This document shows, one piece after another, positions 54,601 through 64,000 of a DNA stretch of 64,000 bases. This stretch comes from Micrasema longulum (lineage: Eukaryota; Arthropoda; Insecta; Trichoptera; Brachycentridae): positions 62,001-126,000 of the forward strand of contig JAGVSM010005005.1 in the NCBI GenBank assembly GCA_022494885.1. The letters run 5' to 3'. The position numbers and the translations under genes were made by a program. The stretch's first letter is position 1. Every line of letters starts with the position of its first letter. The notes beneath the pieces were generated by a model. It saw nothing but the letters and a program-made list of their open reading frames with translations, was not told the origin of the DNA and did no database searches.

Positions 54601-57600
54601 AGTAAAACATGGATGATGAATTTACGGAGATTGTACTGACGCACACGTGCAAATATAACGATTGAGCAATAACCAGTACGAGTACACCGTGAAGTCTACT
54701 AATTGGGTAGAGTAGGCGCTGCATAAATTTTAAATAAATACAAAAGAACCTAATAAATGTTAATCGGACGTTCATTCCGAAAGTGACAATATTTCTCATA
54801 CCTGAGCGGCAGCAGCCGGCACAGATCCTTGTCGAAGATGCGAATGGTGGTGTTCTTGGTGATGTGCGGCGGGAAGATGGAGCCGTCGGAGCCGTCGATT
54901 CTGGAGCAAGCGTCGCCGGAGTACTGCAGCAGCTTCTTGTGGCCGTTGAAGGTGTCCACCAGCCCGAACTTGGTGATGTCACTGGCTCCCGTGAACACGC
55001 TGATCCGGTCATTCGATGTGCCGTTTTTCTGAAAACACATTATGGAAACTTATTACTTAAGCGGATCGTGAGGTGAAATTTGCAGGTAGCGCTTTCACCT
55101 CAGTACCGAACGTGCGTCGGACGAAGTGACAGCGCGCGCTCGATCGTCGTCCTGCGGCGACCGTTCCGCGCTAATTTTAATATTGCCCTTCGAGCTCGCG
55201 TTGCTGGCCGACGATCGATCGTCGTGTGGAGTCGAACGGCCGACGATATCGACCCGATACACCGAGGCCTGAGGCAGTCTTTTTTTCGATCTAGTAAGCG
55301 AAATCTCGACGAAATGCACGCCGGGAATGTGAGGTTTCAGCTAGACGTAGTCGCGGAACACTCGGCGCGAACTGCAATGGGGCTTTCGTGGGGGTAACAC
55401 TTCCTTGGGCGCCTGATTTAGCCATTTGCGACTTTTTTTATAGAGGTATCTCAAATCCATCGTATTCACCGATCAAGAAGTAGCCTCGCTCGACTGAAGG
55501 ACATTGAAAGCGCCACATATCCGAATCCGTTTTAAAGACTGAATGTCTTTCTTCGGATTTACTCAAACAAGCGAGCATTTTTTTTTCCATTACCAATTAA
55601 TTATATTTTATTTCTTCCTCTACTAACCAAGTTTAGTAAGAAAAAGCGCGAACAAATATTTACATTCACAATTTTTAATGTCTCTTTCACCCTCGCTCTA
55701 AACTTTAAACTCCCCCTCATCGTCGACACGGTAGGGACAAGGAAAAGTATAAATAAATAAATCCATCACCCAGATCAAACCCCTTTATGTCGACAGTGAT
55801 AGGAAACGTCAGCATTTACTCTCTGGAGCACCCCCAGGTGACCCTCGAGGCCGGTCACCGGCGGTGCACCCGAAAGCAGCAGACTTACCACAAGACTACT
55901 GCCACCACTCATACATACTCAAACTGTGATTATTAAAGGACAATATTCGCCGAGTGATAACCGGCGTATCCATAGCCAATATAGCCACGCTGGAAAGAGT
56001 CGCTGTCGACTCTTCAGAAGTGTCTGTACTGGCCACTTGCGGGGCGCTACTTGCCGGATATATTTTTTAACACGGTTGAATCTTAAATTGGGATGTTGGC
56101 GTAATAATGAATTTAAAAAAAAAGATAACTTTAATTTCTTATTGACCCTTGAAATGAGAAAACTAAGCAGTCCCACCCTACAATGGTACCCCATCGCGCA
56201 TTCAGAGGCCACACTGTAAATGTATTAAAATATGATTAATGAGAGTATCGAGAGTAGGTATTTACCCCGTATAGGAGTCCGAACTCTTCGTAGGGCAGCT
56301 TCTGTTCCTTGGGCACGACGTCCTTGGCGAGCTTCAGCAGAGGGTCCTCGTAGCCCCACAGCAGCTGACCCACCGACACCTCCACGAAGGGCTTTATCTT
56401 CAGGATGTCCATGATTGACGCCATGGCCAGCCGCAGGAAGCGCGCCGCGTGCTTCGACTGCGACGTCGCGCTCTGCAACATGACACGACACGCGCGTTAA
56501 GAGAGACATCCGCTGAACTTCGATATCTGGTACGTTAGTCTGAGAATTTATTTTTACTCAGTTTTCATCCTTTCTTCTGCAGTTTCACAGTTGGGTAGCT
56601 GGTAGGGAAACTGCGCTCTGCGCTGTCAGTCAAATACGACATGAGAAGAATGTCATCGGTTGATTTAAGTCACAGGTCCCAAAAGTGGGCGTATCCCCTG
56701 AAGTAGGGGGGCATTTGAAGAAAAAAGATTAAATAATAATATTTAAACAGAGCCTGATACAGAAAAAAAATATATCGCAAAACACCAGGCTCTCTTCCCT
56801 AGCATTAAACATTAATTCTATTTTACTGATTCTCAGACATTATTCGCTCATGATTGGTTAGCAAACTACACTATTATTTATATTCCGTTACATTAATTGA
56901 AACTTAATTTCCACATTTTTCAAATTCTAAAATACATTTTTAGAATAAAAAAGTATCCAATTACTACTTTTGTATTTTGGCGAAATTTTATTGCAAAACA
57001 TCCATAAATTGATGGCATATCCAGATTCATCTGTCTGTCTCACTATTATAATTTGATAAATACTTTAACAATGGCAAAGTTCAGTGTTAAAAAAAATGCT
57101 TTTATGAATCGTAGAATTAGCGCTATGATTTTGTAAAGTTTTGTAATTTTGAAATTACTCCGCGTGGGATGTCACAAACTCTCTTCGGTGAGTTCTTTTG
57201 ATTGGTTAGTTGATTTTCCATAAACCGGAAATCTATCAGAACACTCTATAATTGGATGATTCCGAAGAACCAGTGACGTCGTTTAAAGTAGTTCCTTTTT
57301 TATTAAAAAGGTTTTTTTTTATTTTTTTCATACATTTTCAAGAAACTTCGACGTACAATTGAATGCTTCAATTTTTACAGCGCGTAAGAAAATATTTTTT
57401 ATATCCAATTTTCGGTAACACTGAACTTCCTCATTTAAATACTAGTTATCTGATTACAACATACCGCAGATCTGCATATAAAAATAATCATCCATTTTCT
57501 ATTATACATATTACATATACGTGTATATTTAACAAAGTACATTAAGGGGCATGAAGTAATGTTTGTTCTGAAAAGGGGGCAGTGGGTCAAATAAGTTCGG

Positions 57601-57879
57601 GAACTTGTGTTTAAGTGATCCTTTACATACTGCGTAACATTAACCATTCCGCCTATCCGCATTTCTTTCATTTATTGATCGTGTGACAGATCATCGGGCC
57701 TATCAGTACGGGGTACGGGGGCAGGGGGCGCACTCACCAGCATGGGGATATTGGGAACGACCACGACGTCGTCCTCCGAGCCCGCGGAGTTCACGTCGTC
57801 GTAGACGTACGTCTTCTTCTGGTGGTACGAGAGGGTCCCGTTGTCGTGCCACGTCAGGTTCACCTTCTCCCAAGTCTCT
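48489..57879 (-). CDS. emp: CD36/SCARB-family scavenger receptor, 3' eight exons
   Basis: Eight exons join in phase to give 426 residues plus the stop, most of the ectodomain, the second membrane helix and the cytosolic tail. Seen: TWEKVNLTWHDNGTLSY, VGQLLWGYEDPLLKLAKDV, FPPHITKNTTIRIFDKDLCR, GYRFTPPEDVFADP, DNQCFCPHGPPC, SFPHFYLADDSLR, EGISPPDPEKHKFYIDVQP, and a C-terminal helix. These are hallmarks of CD36 proteins, which bind lipids or lipoproteins at the cell surface; the sequence is closest in my memory to insect emp. About 100 N-terminal codons (first helix to the ...PYVYQ region) are missing; I could not find them between 58 and 64 kb. CFCP..C..SLC cysteines suggest conserved disulfides; several NxT/S sites fit an extracellular domain. 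Confidence 0.92.
48865..48985 (+). pseudogene. LINE RT scrap
   Basis: IKRVDECKYLVSMITESLDP, TQMKCTIESARI matches the FKYLGS...EIRIRIEQAR block of RTE-type LINEs. Intron of the CD36-family gene. Confidence 0.6.
49178..49320 (-). CDS. emp: CD36-family exon (C-terminal membrane helix)
   Basis: GIDGLPEEVTSLMRLATKVP, then YTLIALGVLLLLISVTCLI, the second membrane helix. Acceptor ATCGTTGCAG, donor GTGATA, phase 2 out. Confidence 0.93.
49895..49960 (-). ncRNA. Hammerhead-like fragment (GAGG/CCTC stem)
   Basis: Minus strand: CGATGGTGAGGAAGTAACCT then CGAAATCGGTC. A short stem GAGG/CCTC precedes GAAA(T)CGGTC. The sequence after it resembles the right arm of the 12.6-kb inverted repeat. First box is not intact. 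Confidence 0.35.
50542..50667 (-). CDS. emp: CD36-family exon
   Basis: 42 codons, phase 0: EMGTALSARARVQINLAVSQ, DIKQVANFPDIVFPIIWFQE. Acceptor GCATTTCAG, donor GTGAAC. Confidence 0.94.
50800..50865 (-). ncRNA. Hammerhead-like fragment, second copy
   Basis: Minus strand: AGTCTCGATGAAGTAACCTC then AAAACCGATCG; homologous to 49895-49960 with a 4-base deletion and an altered GAAA. Probably dead. Confidence 0.3.
51131..51180 (-). ncRNA. Hammerhead-like motif, copy of 7434-7477
   Basis: Minus strand: GTGTC, CCGACAA, GAGACG-GGTA-CGTCTC, GAAA, ACCGGT, A, TACAT. Stem II has six perfect pairs. Similarity to 7.43 kb extends about 40 bases further downstream, so both derive from one repeat family. Confidence 0.5.
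51588..51709 (-). CDS. emp: CD36-family exon
   Basis: Completes Asp, then 40 codons SPVMISFPHFYLADDSLRTA ... FYIDVQP. Acceptor TGTTCCAG, donor GTAAGT. Confidence 0.94.
51937..52080 (-). mobile_element. SINE 3' half
   Basis: Minus orientation tail with hairpins ATCGGTGTACCGAT and GCACCATTAGGTGC and an (ATG)n-like end. Head missing; a SINE head lies separately at 53145-53252. Confidence 0.75.
52240..52830. repeat. Diverged tandem duplication, unit about 410 bp
   Basis: TTAAATAGGCTTCTGTAATA and later blocks at 52250-52440 reappear diverged at 52660-52800 (TTAATAGGCTTTAATAAAAA, AAATTGCTC, GACACTTTTAATGCGTAGAT-like). Unclassified noncoding repeat in a CD36-family intron. Confidence 0.4.
53145..53252 (-). 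mobile_element. SINE head
   Basis: Minus orientation: TCTCGTGGTATAATGGTCGG (box A) and GGCCTCGGGTTCGTTTCCCG (box B), then ATGGTTAATGTGAAATATTT. The tRNA-like part is well kept. Confidence 0.75.
53472..53638 (-). CDS. emp: CD36-family exon (Cys-rich)
   Basis: Encodes FEKEVTVEGDILGYRFTPP, DPATNPDNQCFCPHGPPC, PSGLNNVSLCQY with the conserved cysteines. Acceptor CTCCCCAG, donor GTAACT. Phase 2 in, phase 1 out. Confidence 0.94.
53810..54660 (+). pseudogene. RTE-type LINE reverse transcriptase and C-terminus
   Basis: Plus strand: KIEIEKGVRQRDAISLKVFF, TLAFEDVFKTLNWENKGVKN, SHFRFTDDIAVISKDADELG (ADD changed to TDD), KRIGLEINIHKTKIMSPTGR, DEYIYLGHNVKLGEYNQM, then a shifted C-terminus. Best preserved RTE RT in the window. 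Lies between two exons of the CD36-family gene, opposite strand. Confidence 0.88.
54802..55028 (-). CDS. emp: CD36-family exon
   Basis: 75 codons plus two bases: KNGTSNDRISVFTGASDITK, FGLVDTFNGHKKL, SIFPPHITKNT, DKDLCRLLPL. Acceptor GTTTTCAG, donor GTATGA. Confidence 0.94.
55085..55400. other. GC- and CpG-rich patch in CD36-family intron
   Basis: About 300 bases rich in CG dinucleotides (GACGATCGATCGTCGTGTGG and similar) against an AT-rich background. No credible reading frame. May be a transposon promoter or a regulatory island. Confidence 0.4.
56266..56472 (-). CDS. emp: CD36-family exon
   Basis: 69 codons, phase 0: SATSQSKHAARFLRLAMAS, VEVSVGQLLWGYEDPLLK, PYEEFGLLYG. Acceptor ATGTTGCAG, donor GTAAAT. 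The helical region that forms the lipid-binding apex in CD36-type structures. Confidence 0.94.
57071..57436. mobile_element. Element D copy 4
   Basis: Starts ATGGCAAAGTTCAGTGTTAA and ends CACTGAACTTCCTCATT; shares internal AAAGTTTTGTAATTTTGAAA with copy 3. Noncoding. Confidence 0.65.
57738..57879 (-). CDS. emp: CD36-family exon (first found)
   Basis: Acceptor TTGTCACAG, donor GTGAGT. One base completes a preceding Gln, then 47 codons ETWEKVNLTWHDNG ... VVVVPNIPML. Equivalent to about residues 95-145 of CD36 proteins, so at least one or two exons precede it to the right. Confidence 0.92.
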
Positions 57880-58139
57880 CTGTGACAAGAAAATATTTTG
57901 ATTAAAAAAAATAATAATTAAAAAAAGCTTCGAATCACATTTCTTTACGAACGCTGGAACCACGTCCTACACGAAGTATGCGTTCCACGAAGTAAAGTAA
58001 AGTGATAAACAAGATTATTATGTTTTAGGAAATACATCAAAACGGTTAAAAGTTAATAAATTGAAATTAAATATCGCAAAAATAAAATTTATGAATATTG
58101 GGAGAAAAAATATACTCCTGGGATACAATATACGAGGAA

Positions 58140-58770
58140 ACAAGGAGAAGAAGAAGAAGAAGAACCCTCATCTCGAACGTCCGAACAAGGCCTTCGCAAG
58201 TTCTGCAAATTCGGAGCTCACTTTCTGCGAGCTTGTGCTCGTCCTGCATATTGTGTCCCCTTTCCGGCGGGATATTTTATCTGCCGATTCGTACTTATTT
58301 AAGCGTAAATATTTTCGTTAACAATGGAAGATAGAAACGTTAAAACTCATTAGATCGTTCGTCAATCGTTTTGCGAGGGAAACACAATATTACATACTGC
58401 GCTGTACTTGTATTCTGTTCGCGGATACTCGGCATCGTATTATTTGTTTTGACTCCGACAAACACACATTCGGCGCGGCGTCGCCTCGGTCGATCGAAGT
58501 CGGCCGAAATACTTAACATATTGAAATGTGTCAAAGTCAGCGGTGAATCTTCTCCGGCTCCAGCTGGCGGGTGACCTTCTTCCGAGCGGCTCGGCCTTCC
58601 TCGCCCTCCCGATACGGCGCCGCGTACAGTGGCCATATTGACCGTCCGCTTGCGGAGCGTGCCTATCCGCGAAGACACACTACACCGCATAGTGCAGGCA
58701 TCGGGAATACCGCCGAACAGACGCGACCTCATACCCGAGTTATAAGACGTGAAATCTGTGCCCACTTGTG
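58140..58770. other. (AAG)n tract and GC-rich patch, no gene recognised
   Basis: 58145-58163 is an AAG microsatellite. 58440-58770 is GC- and CpG-rich (GGCGCGGCGTCGCCTCGG). A 5' exon or promoter of the CD36-family gene could be here, but I could not find the expected N-terminal helix or PYVY coding. Confidence 0.35.
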
Positions 58771-59529
58771 AGTCTAGAGGTAAGTATAATATGTATGTTG
58801 GGTATACAGCCGATTTCAAATTCAAGGTTGTGTACATACTCCTGTCGAAATCCATCGTAACTATTAGTAAGTACGTATTACTCTCAATTGAAATATTGAC
58901 GCTGTTAACAAAACAGTGACGTGTAAGTAAAACAAATAACTTACATAAATATAAAGGTCTTCTTGCGTGAAATTTTAAGAGCATGCGCGGTATGACCTTT
59001 CTTCGTACGAACGCACTAATGTGTTTTCTCCCTGGATTATGGAACTAGAACCATGATTTTTTTACACGCTATATATATTTACCATCGGCATGTCCTCTAT
59101 AGTTTGTTTTATTTTTCGATTACAAAAGTAGGAGCAAGGACCACCCGAAACCCTAAAAACGCCCAGTTTTATCTTCAGACGTACGGTATACAAATATGGT
59201 AAATATTTTGAAAAAAAAAACAAATTCATACGCAGAAAATTTCTTTCTGATACTGTGTTTCTTAAACAAAATCTAAATCGGTTCGCCCGGCAACGCGTAA
59301 TCCGATGCAACGTCAGCTCGGACAAGAATTTAAACGTCGTGCATCGAACGAACATTCACATTTCATCTTGGCATTTCGTGTCGGCCGTCCACCAGCTCCT
59401 CGCCAAGTGTTCGCTATTGTAAAATCCTTTTGTACTATATAATAGGATGTAACTCGTGTGTAACTGTTTAATAAATAACTTCAATTGTAATCCATCTTTC
59501 TCATTTAACCTCAAATCAACTCACGCGCA

Positions 59530-59880
59530 CCCGTCCTATAGTATCATCATTGAAAATGTAGACTCCGACACTGAGATAAAACGTATAACAGAAGCGCTCC
59601 GGACAGCATTTAACAAAATGAAAAATCTTCTTTGTGACGATAACATAAACCTTAAGCTGAGACAACGAATGGTCAAATGTTATACATGGTAAGTCTTACT
59701 GTGCGGTATCTCTGTCACGCCTCTGCGCGGACTCTTAAAGTCAATATTATAATGCGCCTTCGAGCGTTTGAAATGTGGATCCACCGTAGAATGTTAAACA
59801 TATCTTGGACCGATACCGTACCTTCGGCGAGACAAGGGCACAATATACTATTTTGTAATTTTTTAACGAGAGACTTTTAA
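59530..59880 (+). pseudogene. LINE RT C-terminal fragment
   Basis: ITEALRTAFNKMKNLLCDDN, INLKLRQRMVKCYTW, then after a shift LRAFEMWIHRRMLNISWTDT, typical of the post-RT region of RTE-related LINEs. Confidence 0.75.
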
Positions 59881-60504
59881 AGCGTTTTGAAGAATCATAT
59901 CATGTTAATTAATACTTAATTAGTACTTACTACCTGCATTTAATTAATTATTGTTGGTTGTGAATTTTTGATCAAAGAAATATAAATGTTCATGGAAGCA
60001 GAGAGAGAAGGAGGAGAGTAGAGTTGGAGCTATACAATGTCTTCTCCCTTTTATGTGCTTTTCATTTAATATTTACATTTTTACTTTTTTTAGAATTTAA
60101 TAATTTTTTTCCCTCTCCTTCTGCATTCATAATAAATTAGTGTGAAATCTGTAATTGGTCTTACTTTTTTTAATTGTTCTTTTGTACCTTGTATGATTTC
60201 CTTAAAAAATAAATAAATAAATGTTATTCTGCCAATGTGACAAAGGCAGTATAGCACTCTAGCGAAATGAGATTAAACTTAATGGGTGAATTTGGTTCTC
60301 CAAATAAAAGGATGTTTTTAAGGCACACTTTCATACTTCTCTCATTTAAAGAATTTTTAACAATTGTGCCCCTGTTTTATGATAACCCTAGTACGATATG
60401 ATAACCAACAATGAAGTATTACGTAGAGCCGATACGGATAGAGAACTATTCACCACCGACAAGCTCCGTGGAACGATCGTTATTTAAGTGAACCTACCGG
60501 AAGT

Positions 60505-60880
60505 ATAACTAAAATGTTTTTCCCTACCATTTTCCATGCCTATGATTTCAGGATAATGCAAAATGCTGACTACGAGCTCACCCAGATGCTTACGGGTCAT
60601 GGTGGGTTCATGAGCTACCTGCATCGCTTTGAGCTCTCCGAGATCGACAGCTACCCATGCGACGGTGAAACTCCTCGAGATGTCCCTCACCTGTTGATGC
60701 ATTGTCCCCTTTTCAGCTTTTAAAGACAACAGCTGGAGGCGCGATGCAGAAGCTTGGGTGAAGACCTACTAGGTAATAAAGAACTCGCACGAGAGTTAAT
60801 ATCATACATGGTCAATATAGTGCAGGCAATTGGTAAAATAAACCAAAGTAGGGAACGAAATGCCGAACACTCCTCTAGTG
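60505..60880 (+). pseudogene. R1-type LINE RNase H/C-terminal fragment
   Basis: ELTQMLTGHGGFMSYLHRFE, CDGETPRDVPHLLMHCPLF, then across a stop RQQLEARCRSLGEDLLGNKE and YMVNIVQAIGKI. This is the ending of R1-clade LINE ORF2 proteins. Confidence 0.75.
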
Positions 60881-61149
60881 GAACGGAAGGCCTGTTGACT
60901 GCTGCTAACAGGCCGGCTTCTCCTGAAGAGTTTTAAGTGGTTTCCTCTCCACATGAGCAAATACTGAGAAGTTCCTGATTGGCCCACATTAGTATATCCC
61001 TCCTGATCCCAACAGTTTAGATATATTTAAAGAAATTTTATTGCAGAAAAATCCTCTTTTGAAATATAAACCTTGTATATTATAGGCAAGGTAAATAATA
61101 AAGCAACTCGTATAAAAAAAAGCTCCGTGAGATATCATATTTAAAATAT

Positions 61150-61390
61150 GCGTTGTAGGTGATAAATATGCTGTACTTCAGCTTGTCACGAAGGGGAAGA
61201 TCGAGGGACGTAGAGGGGTCGGAAGAAAACAGCTTTCCTGGCTTCGAAACATCCGAGCATGGACCAGGATTAGAACTGCGGAGGAGCTGTTTCGCCCTGC
61301 TCAGGATAGGGAAGCTTTCTCCCGAGTGATCGTCAACGTCGAGGAGACTCGGCATGACACGCGAAGAAGATCTCTCCTTCTGTCGGTGCG
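61150..61390 (+). pseudogene. LINE C-terminal fragment
   Basis: GKIEGRRGVGRKQLSWLRNI, RAWTRIRTAEELFRPAQDRE and AFSRVIVNVE follow the usual order at the end of a group of RTE-like LINE proteins. Confidence 0.7.
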
Positions 61391-61610
61391 GGAGTCTTTA
61401 CTTCACTAAAGACATAAGACTAAAGACTGATACAGTGTACATACATTGTCCACGTGCGATACAGCTGGAGCTACACGATCGAAAGTGCGCACAATACATT
61501 GTGATTCATTATGACATTATATAACATACGAGTGAGCCAGTTTGGCGGCGACCTACTTTAGTCGTGTGTCGTGTACGACGTGTACTCGCACGGGCATGGC
61601 CAGTTTGCTT

Positions 61611-61640
61611 CTCGCCCGCGCCCGCGCCCGCGCCCGCTCC
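61611..61640. repeat. (CCCGCG)n hexanucleotide repeat
   Basis: About four and a half GC-only units in AT-rich surroundings. Confidence 0.85.
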
Positions 61641-61727
61641 GACGGATCGATTGTTATTATGAGTACCTACCTCTTTAATTAGGTTCCCTAGACTCGTACG
61701 AGAGTCGACCAACCTGCGGCGCTATTC

Positions 61728-61840
61728 TGAACCGCTCTCGCGTTTGTAGAAAACACATTAATCTAGCGTATTTTGCATGTAAATACGCGAGACAAAAGCT
61801 TTTTCTATGGCCGCGAGAGCGTTTGGAATATCACCAGCGG
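61728..61840. repeat. Small repeat F, second copy
   Basis: GCGTATTTTGCATGTAAATA (hairpin) and GGCCGCGAGAGCGTTTGGAA match the insertion in the mariner copy at 33737-33833. Outer ends CTCTCGCG and CGCGAGAG are inverted. Confidence 0.6.
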
Positions 61841-62099
61841 GCTGCTGATGCGCCAGCGCCGTCTCGGTTTATCCGCCACACTCATGCGGGGTAGTTATTT
61901 GAGATTCATTTCGAGATAACTAAAGCTAACGCTGATTACAACCAGAGATTCGCAAATACCTTCAATAACTTACGCACAATTAATTAATATCAACATTTAT
62001 CTTTCTTAATGTATTGTTTTTTTGGACTTTTAAGGTGAATTTAGTTTTGTCATCATAAGTATTTATAAAATTAAGAAATTAAGCAAACAAGCTTCTTTG

Positions 62100-62170
62100 T
62101 CAAGGTTTACGTAACGTAAGTGCTTTGAAACCGGTCGGTGAAAAGTAAAAATTAGTGGTTAAAAACAAAG
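62100..62170 (+). repeat. GAAACCGGTC-bearing repeat fragment
   Basis: CTTTGAAACCGGTCGGTGAA then AAAATTAGTGGTTAAAAACA resembles the sequence next to GAAACCGGTC at 12.65 and 49.9 kb. No CUGANGA box upstream. Confidence 0.45.
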
Positions 62171-62439
62171 TTGTTTTATTTATTTTACTAAATTAAATAT
62201 TATTTATTTATTTTATTTGACACTTTATATACATATACACATAATATACATATAAGGACGGGCATATTGCCTTAAGGCAATTTCTTCCTACCTACCCAAA
62301 CCGTTCAGTTTGAGAAAATTATAAACTCATGGACATATTGAATCTTACAATTTTTTTACAAAAATTAAAAGCAAAGATTAACAAAAATAAATATATATAT
62401 TTAAAAAAAAACAACACTATACTATAAAGAGAGGAGAGG

Positions 62440-62830
62440 GGATAGGAAGGAAAGAAGAAGGATAAAGGAACAATTTAAATATTTAGATAGTGACATTTCA
62501 ATCTTGACTTAAATGTAAATAAAGAAGGCGTCTCTAACATTAGTGGTAGATTATTCCACAATCGAGCGGCTACTACTGTGAAAGAGGAGGCAAGAAAATT
62601 AGAGCGATGACAGGGTATTAAAAGGGTTCTCTCGTTACTAGAACGAAGAGATAGTCCGCGTTGTGAAAGAGGTTGGAAGAGCTCTCTCAGATAAACAGGC
62701 GAAGTGAGATATTGTGAAGAAGTGATAGAATGTGAATGTTTCTTCCATGCTTGATACTGAGCCAGTGTAGTTGCGTGCGATACTCGGTTATGTGGTCAAA
62801 TTTGCGAAGATTAAATATATAACGATATTA
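62440..62830 (-). pseudogene. LINE C-terminal fragment
   Basis: Minus strand: TSPVYLRELFQPLSQRGLSL, RSNFLASSFTVVAARLWNNL, PLMLETPSLFTFKSRLKCHY, the standard ending of CR1/Jockey-type LINE proteins. Confidence 0.7.
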
Positions 62831-63479
62831 ATCAACCGATGATAAGAGAGTTGCGGAAGATTTCCGGTTTATGTACCGTCAACCGGCCAAGAAGAAGCGG
62901 AAGAGAGCTTATGACATCACATGCGGATAAACTTCAGATACGATACATTAAAAAAAATTAATAACATATTTGGCTCAGTTTAATAGTAACAAAATCTGGT
63001 AACAATATATTAAAAAACATCCAACTTTGAACTTCCTCATTAGAACTAGTTGGCGAAACAGTTAATTTTTATCTAAGGAAAGTTTGTTTTACGACCGAAT
63101 CGACAGTATCTGTTTAGACATTCACACATCACTGGTTTATTGAAGTATTTAGCTCTTATACGGACTCGTGCGTGCTTCTAAGGGGAAACAAGGGACCGGA
63201 AGTAAGGAGAGATCTCAGCAAAATGTTCGCACGAGGTTTTCCCGGAGCCCGAACCCGTCCGACGTTTCTCCTTTTTATTTATTTATATACGGCATTTCTG
63301 CCATTTACACATATGTGGTATAAAGAGTGCTTAAAAAAAAAAAAATTAAAAAATCGAGTATGAAATATTAATATACTCGTACTATACACATTATAAATTA
63401 CTTGAAATATATATATATATTAAAGAAATTATATAATAATAAAATACATTAATCAATTAAATTATAACCATTCCAACCC

Positions 63480-63770
63480 AATTTCCTTCAGTTAATTTGC
63501 TCTTTTTGATAAAAATATGTTGGTCACTTTATTTTTTAAGTTAGGCAGAGATAAACTAAATATATCAAAATATGATGCATATTCATTCCCAGTATTCTGT
63601 AATCTAACAATATATTGAGCTACCGTTCGAGAATTTCGACCATAAAATATTGTAGATGTTCTGCTTAACCTAAGTGGTACATAGAATGAAATCAACTTAA
63701 GTAGATCAGGGGTATCGAACATTGGTTTTATTATTTTATATAAAGTCGTAAGATCGGTCGATGTTCTTCG
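63480..63770 (-). pseudogene. LINE C-terminal fragment
   Basis: Minus strand: DTPDLLKLISFYVPLRLSRT, RNSRTVAQYIVRLQNTGNEY, FDIFSLSLPNLKNKVTNIF. Typical C-terminal end of a Jockey-type LINE protein; open over 76 codons. Confidence 0.6.
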
Positions 63771-63799
63771 TTCTTTATCGCACCGAGAGTGTTCAATAT

Positions 63800-64000
63800 T
63801 TCGGAAAACCGTATTGAGCTCTCAAGGACAAACACTATTTTTTTGAGAGGAGTTAAGGACTGGATTTTCCTCAATGGGAGGGATTTGAGTAGGAAACTCC
63901 TTGATGATTTCCCGAATGTTTGAGTTTACTGTTTACCATATCGATGTGCCGTATATTTGTTTTATTGTCGTTATTATTATTGTTATGTTTCTGATCCTAT
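63800..64000 (+). repeat. Copy of the 29.5-kb dispersed repeat
   Basis: GTTAAGGACTGGATTTTCCT, CTCCTTGATGATTTCC and GTTTACTGTTTACCATATCG match 29540-29720 in reverse orientation. Runs off the window. Confidence 0.65.

Noticed and set aside
55080..55397. Coding gene in the CpG-rich patch
   Set aside because: Both strands are open because stop codons are rare in GC-rich sequence; no family motif or splice context supports coding.
58340..58984. 214-codon minus-strand open frame as the missing 5' exon of the CD36-family gene
   Set aside because: No N-terminal membrane helix, no PYVYQ end and no splice phase fit; it crosses a GC-rich patch where open frames arise by chance.

Overview
The window is nuclear DNA of an arthropod, most likely an insect. 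It is AT-rich, has three intron-containing genes that are all on the minus strand, and is densely filled with decayed transposable elements (Jockey, CR1, RTE and R1-type LINEs, Penelope-like elements, mariner, pogo/Tigger, MITEs and a tRNA-derived SINE). Nothing in it looks bacterial, viral or organellar. The order or species cannot be fixed from the sequence alone.

Genes, left to right. (1) A UBE2J2-type ubiquitin-conjugating enzyme (ER-anchored E2, ERAD pathway): coding exon 1 at 11018-11139 and exon 2 at 4098-4261; later exons lie left of the window. Its 6.8-kb first intron holds a long, unbroken pogo-like transposase ORF on the same strand (7522-8790). (2) A complete 14-exon gene (37846 to 20079) for a 912-residue TMEM145/GPR180-type seven-pass membrane protein with signal peptide, luminal domain, a 120-residue acidic insert exon and a long cytoplasmic tail. 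All exon phases join. (3) Eight 3' exons (57879 to 48489) of a CD36/SCARB-family scavenger receptor closest to insect epithelial membrane protein (emp); the first about 100 codons lie outside or were not found. The three genes have no obvious pathway link and each seems independently transcribed.

Layout of the rest. 1-3700 is one Jockey-type LINE broken by three nested insertions, two with clear target-site duplications. 5.6-10.7 kb is UBE2J2 intron with LINE, SINE and transposase sequence. 12.4-20.06 kb is an intergenic repeat field (Penelope GIY-YIG remnant, mariner, RTE, MITE, CR1 reverse transcriptase abutting the TMEM145 stop codon). Introns of gene 2 hold SINEs, MITEs, a mariner copy and a pogo-family nonautonomous element. 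38-48 kb is intergenic with a second Penelope remnant and a second pogo-family copy. 58-64 kb is LINE debris plus GC-rich patches.

Most notable: (a) the intronic transposase ORF has lost two of three catalytic acids and its own ATG, yet is open for more than 420 codons and has a splice acceptor in exactly the phase of UBE2J2 exon 1, suggesting a possible host-transposase fusion; (b) many repeats carry hammerhead-ribozyme-like cores, including inside a 0.97-kb foldback insertion; (c) a tandem array of consensus 5' splice sites follows the UBE2J2 exon 2 donor; (d) the SINE has a hairpin with a compensatory base-pair change between copies.
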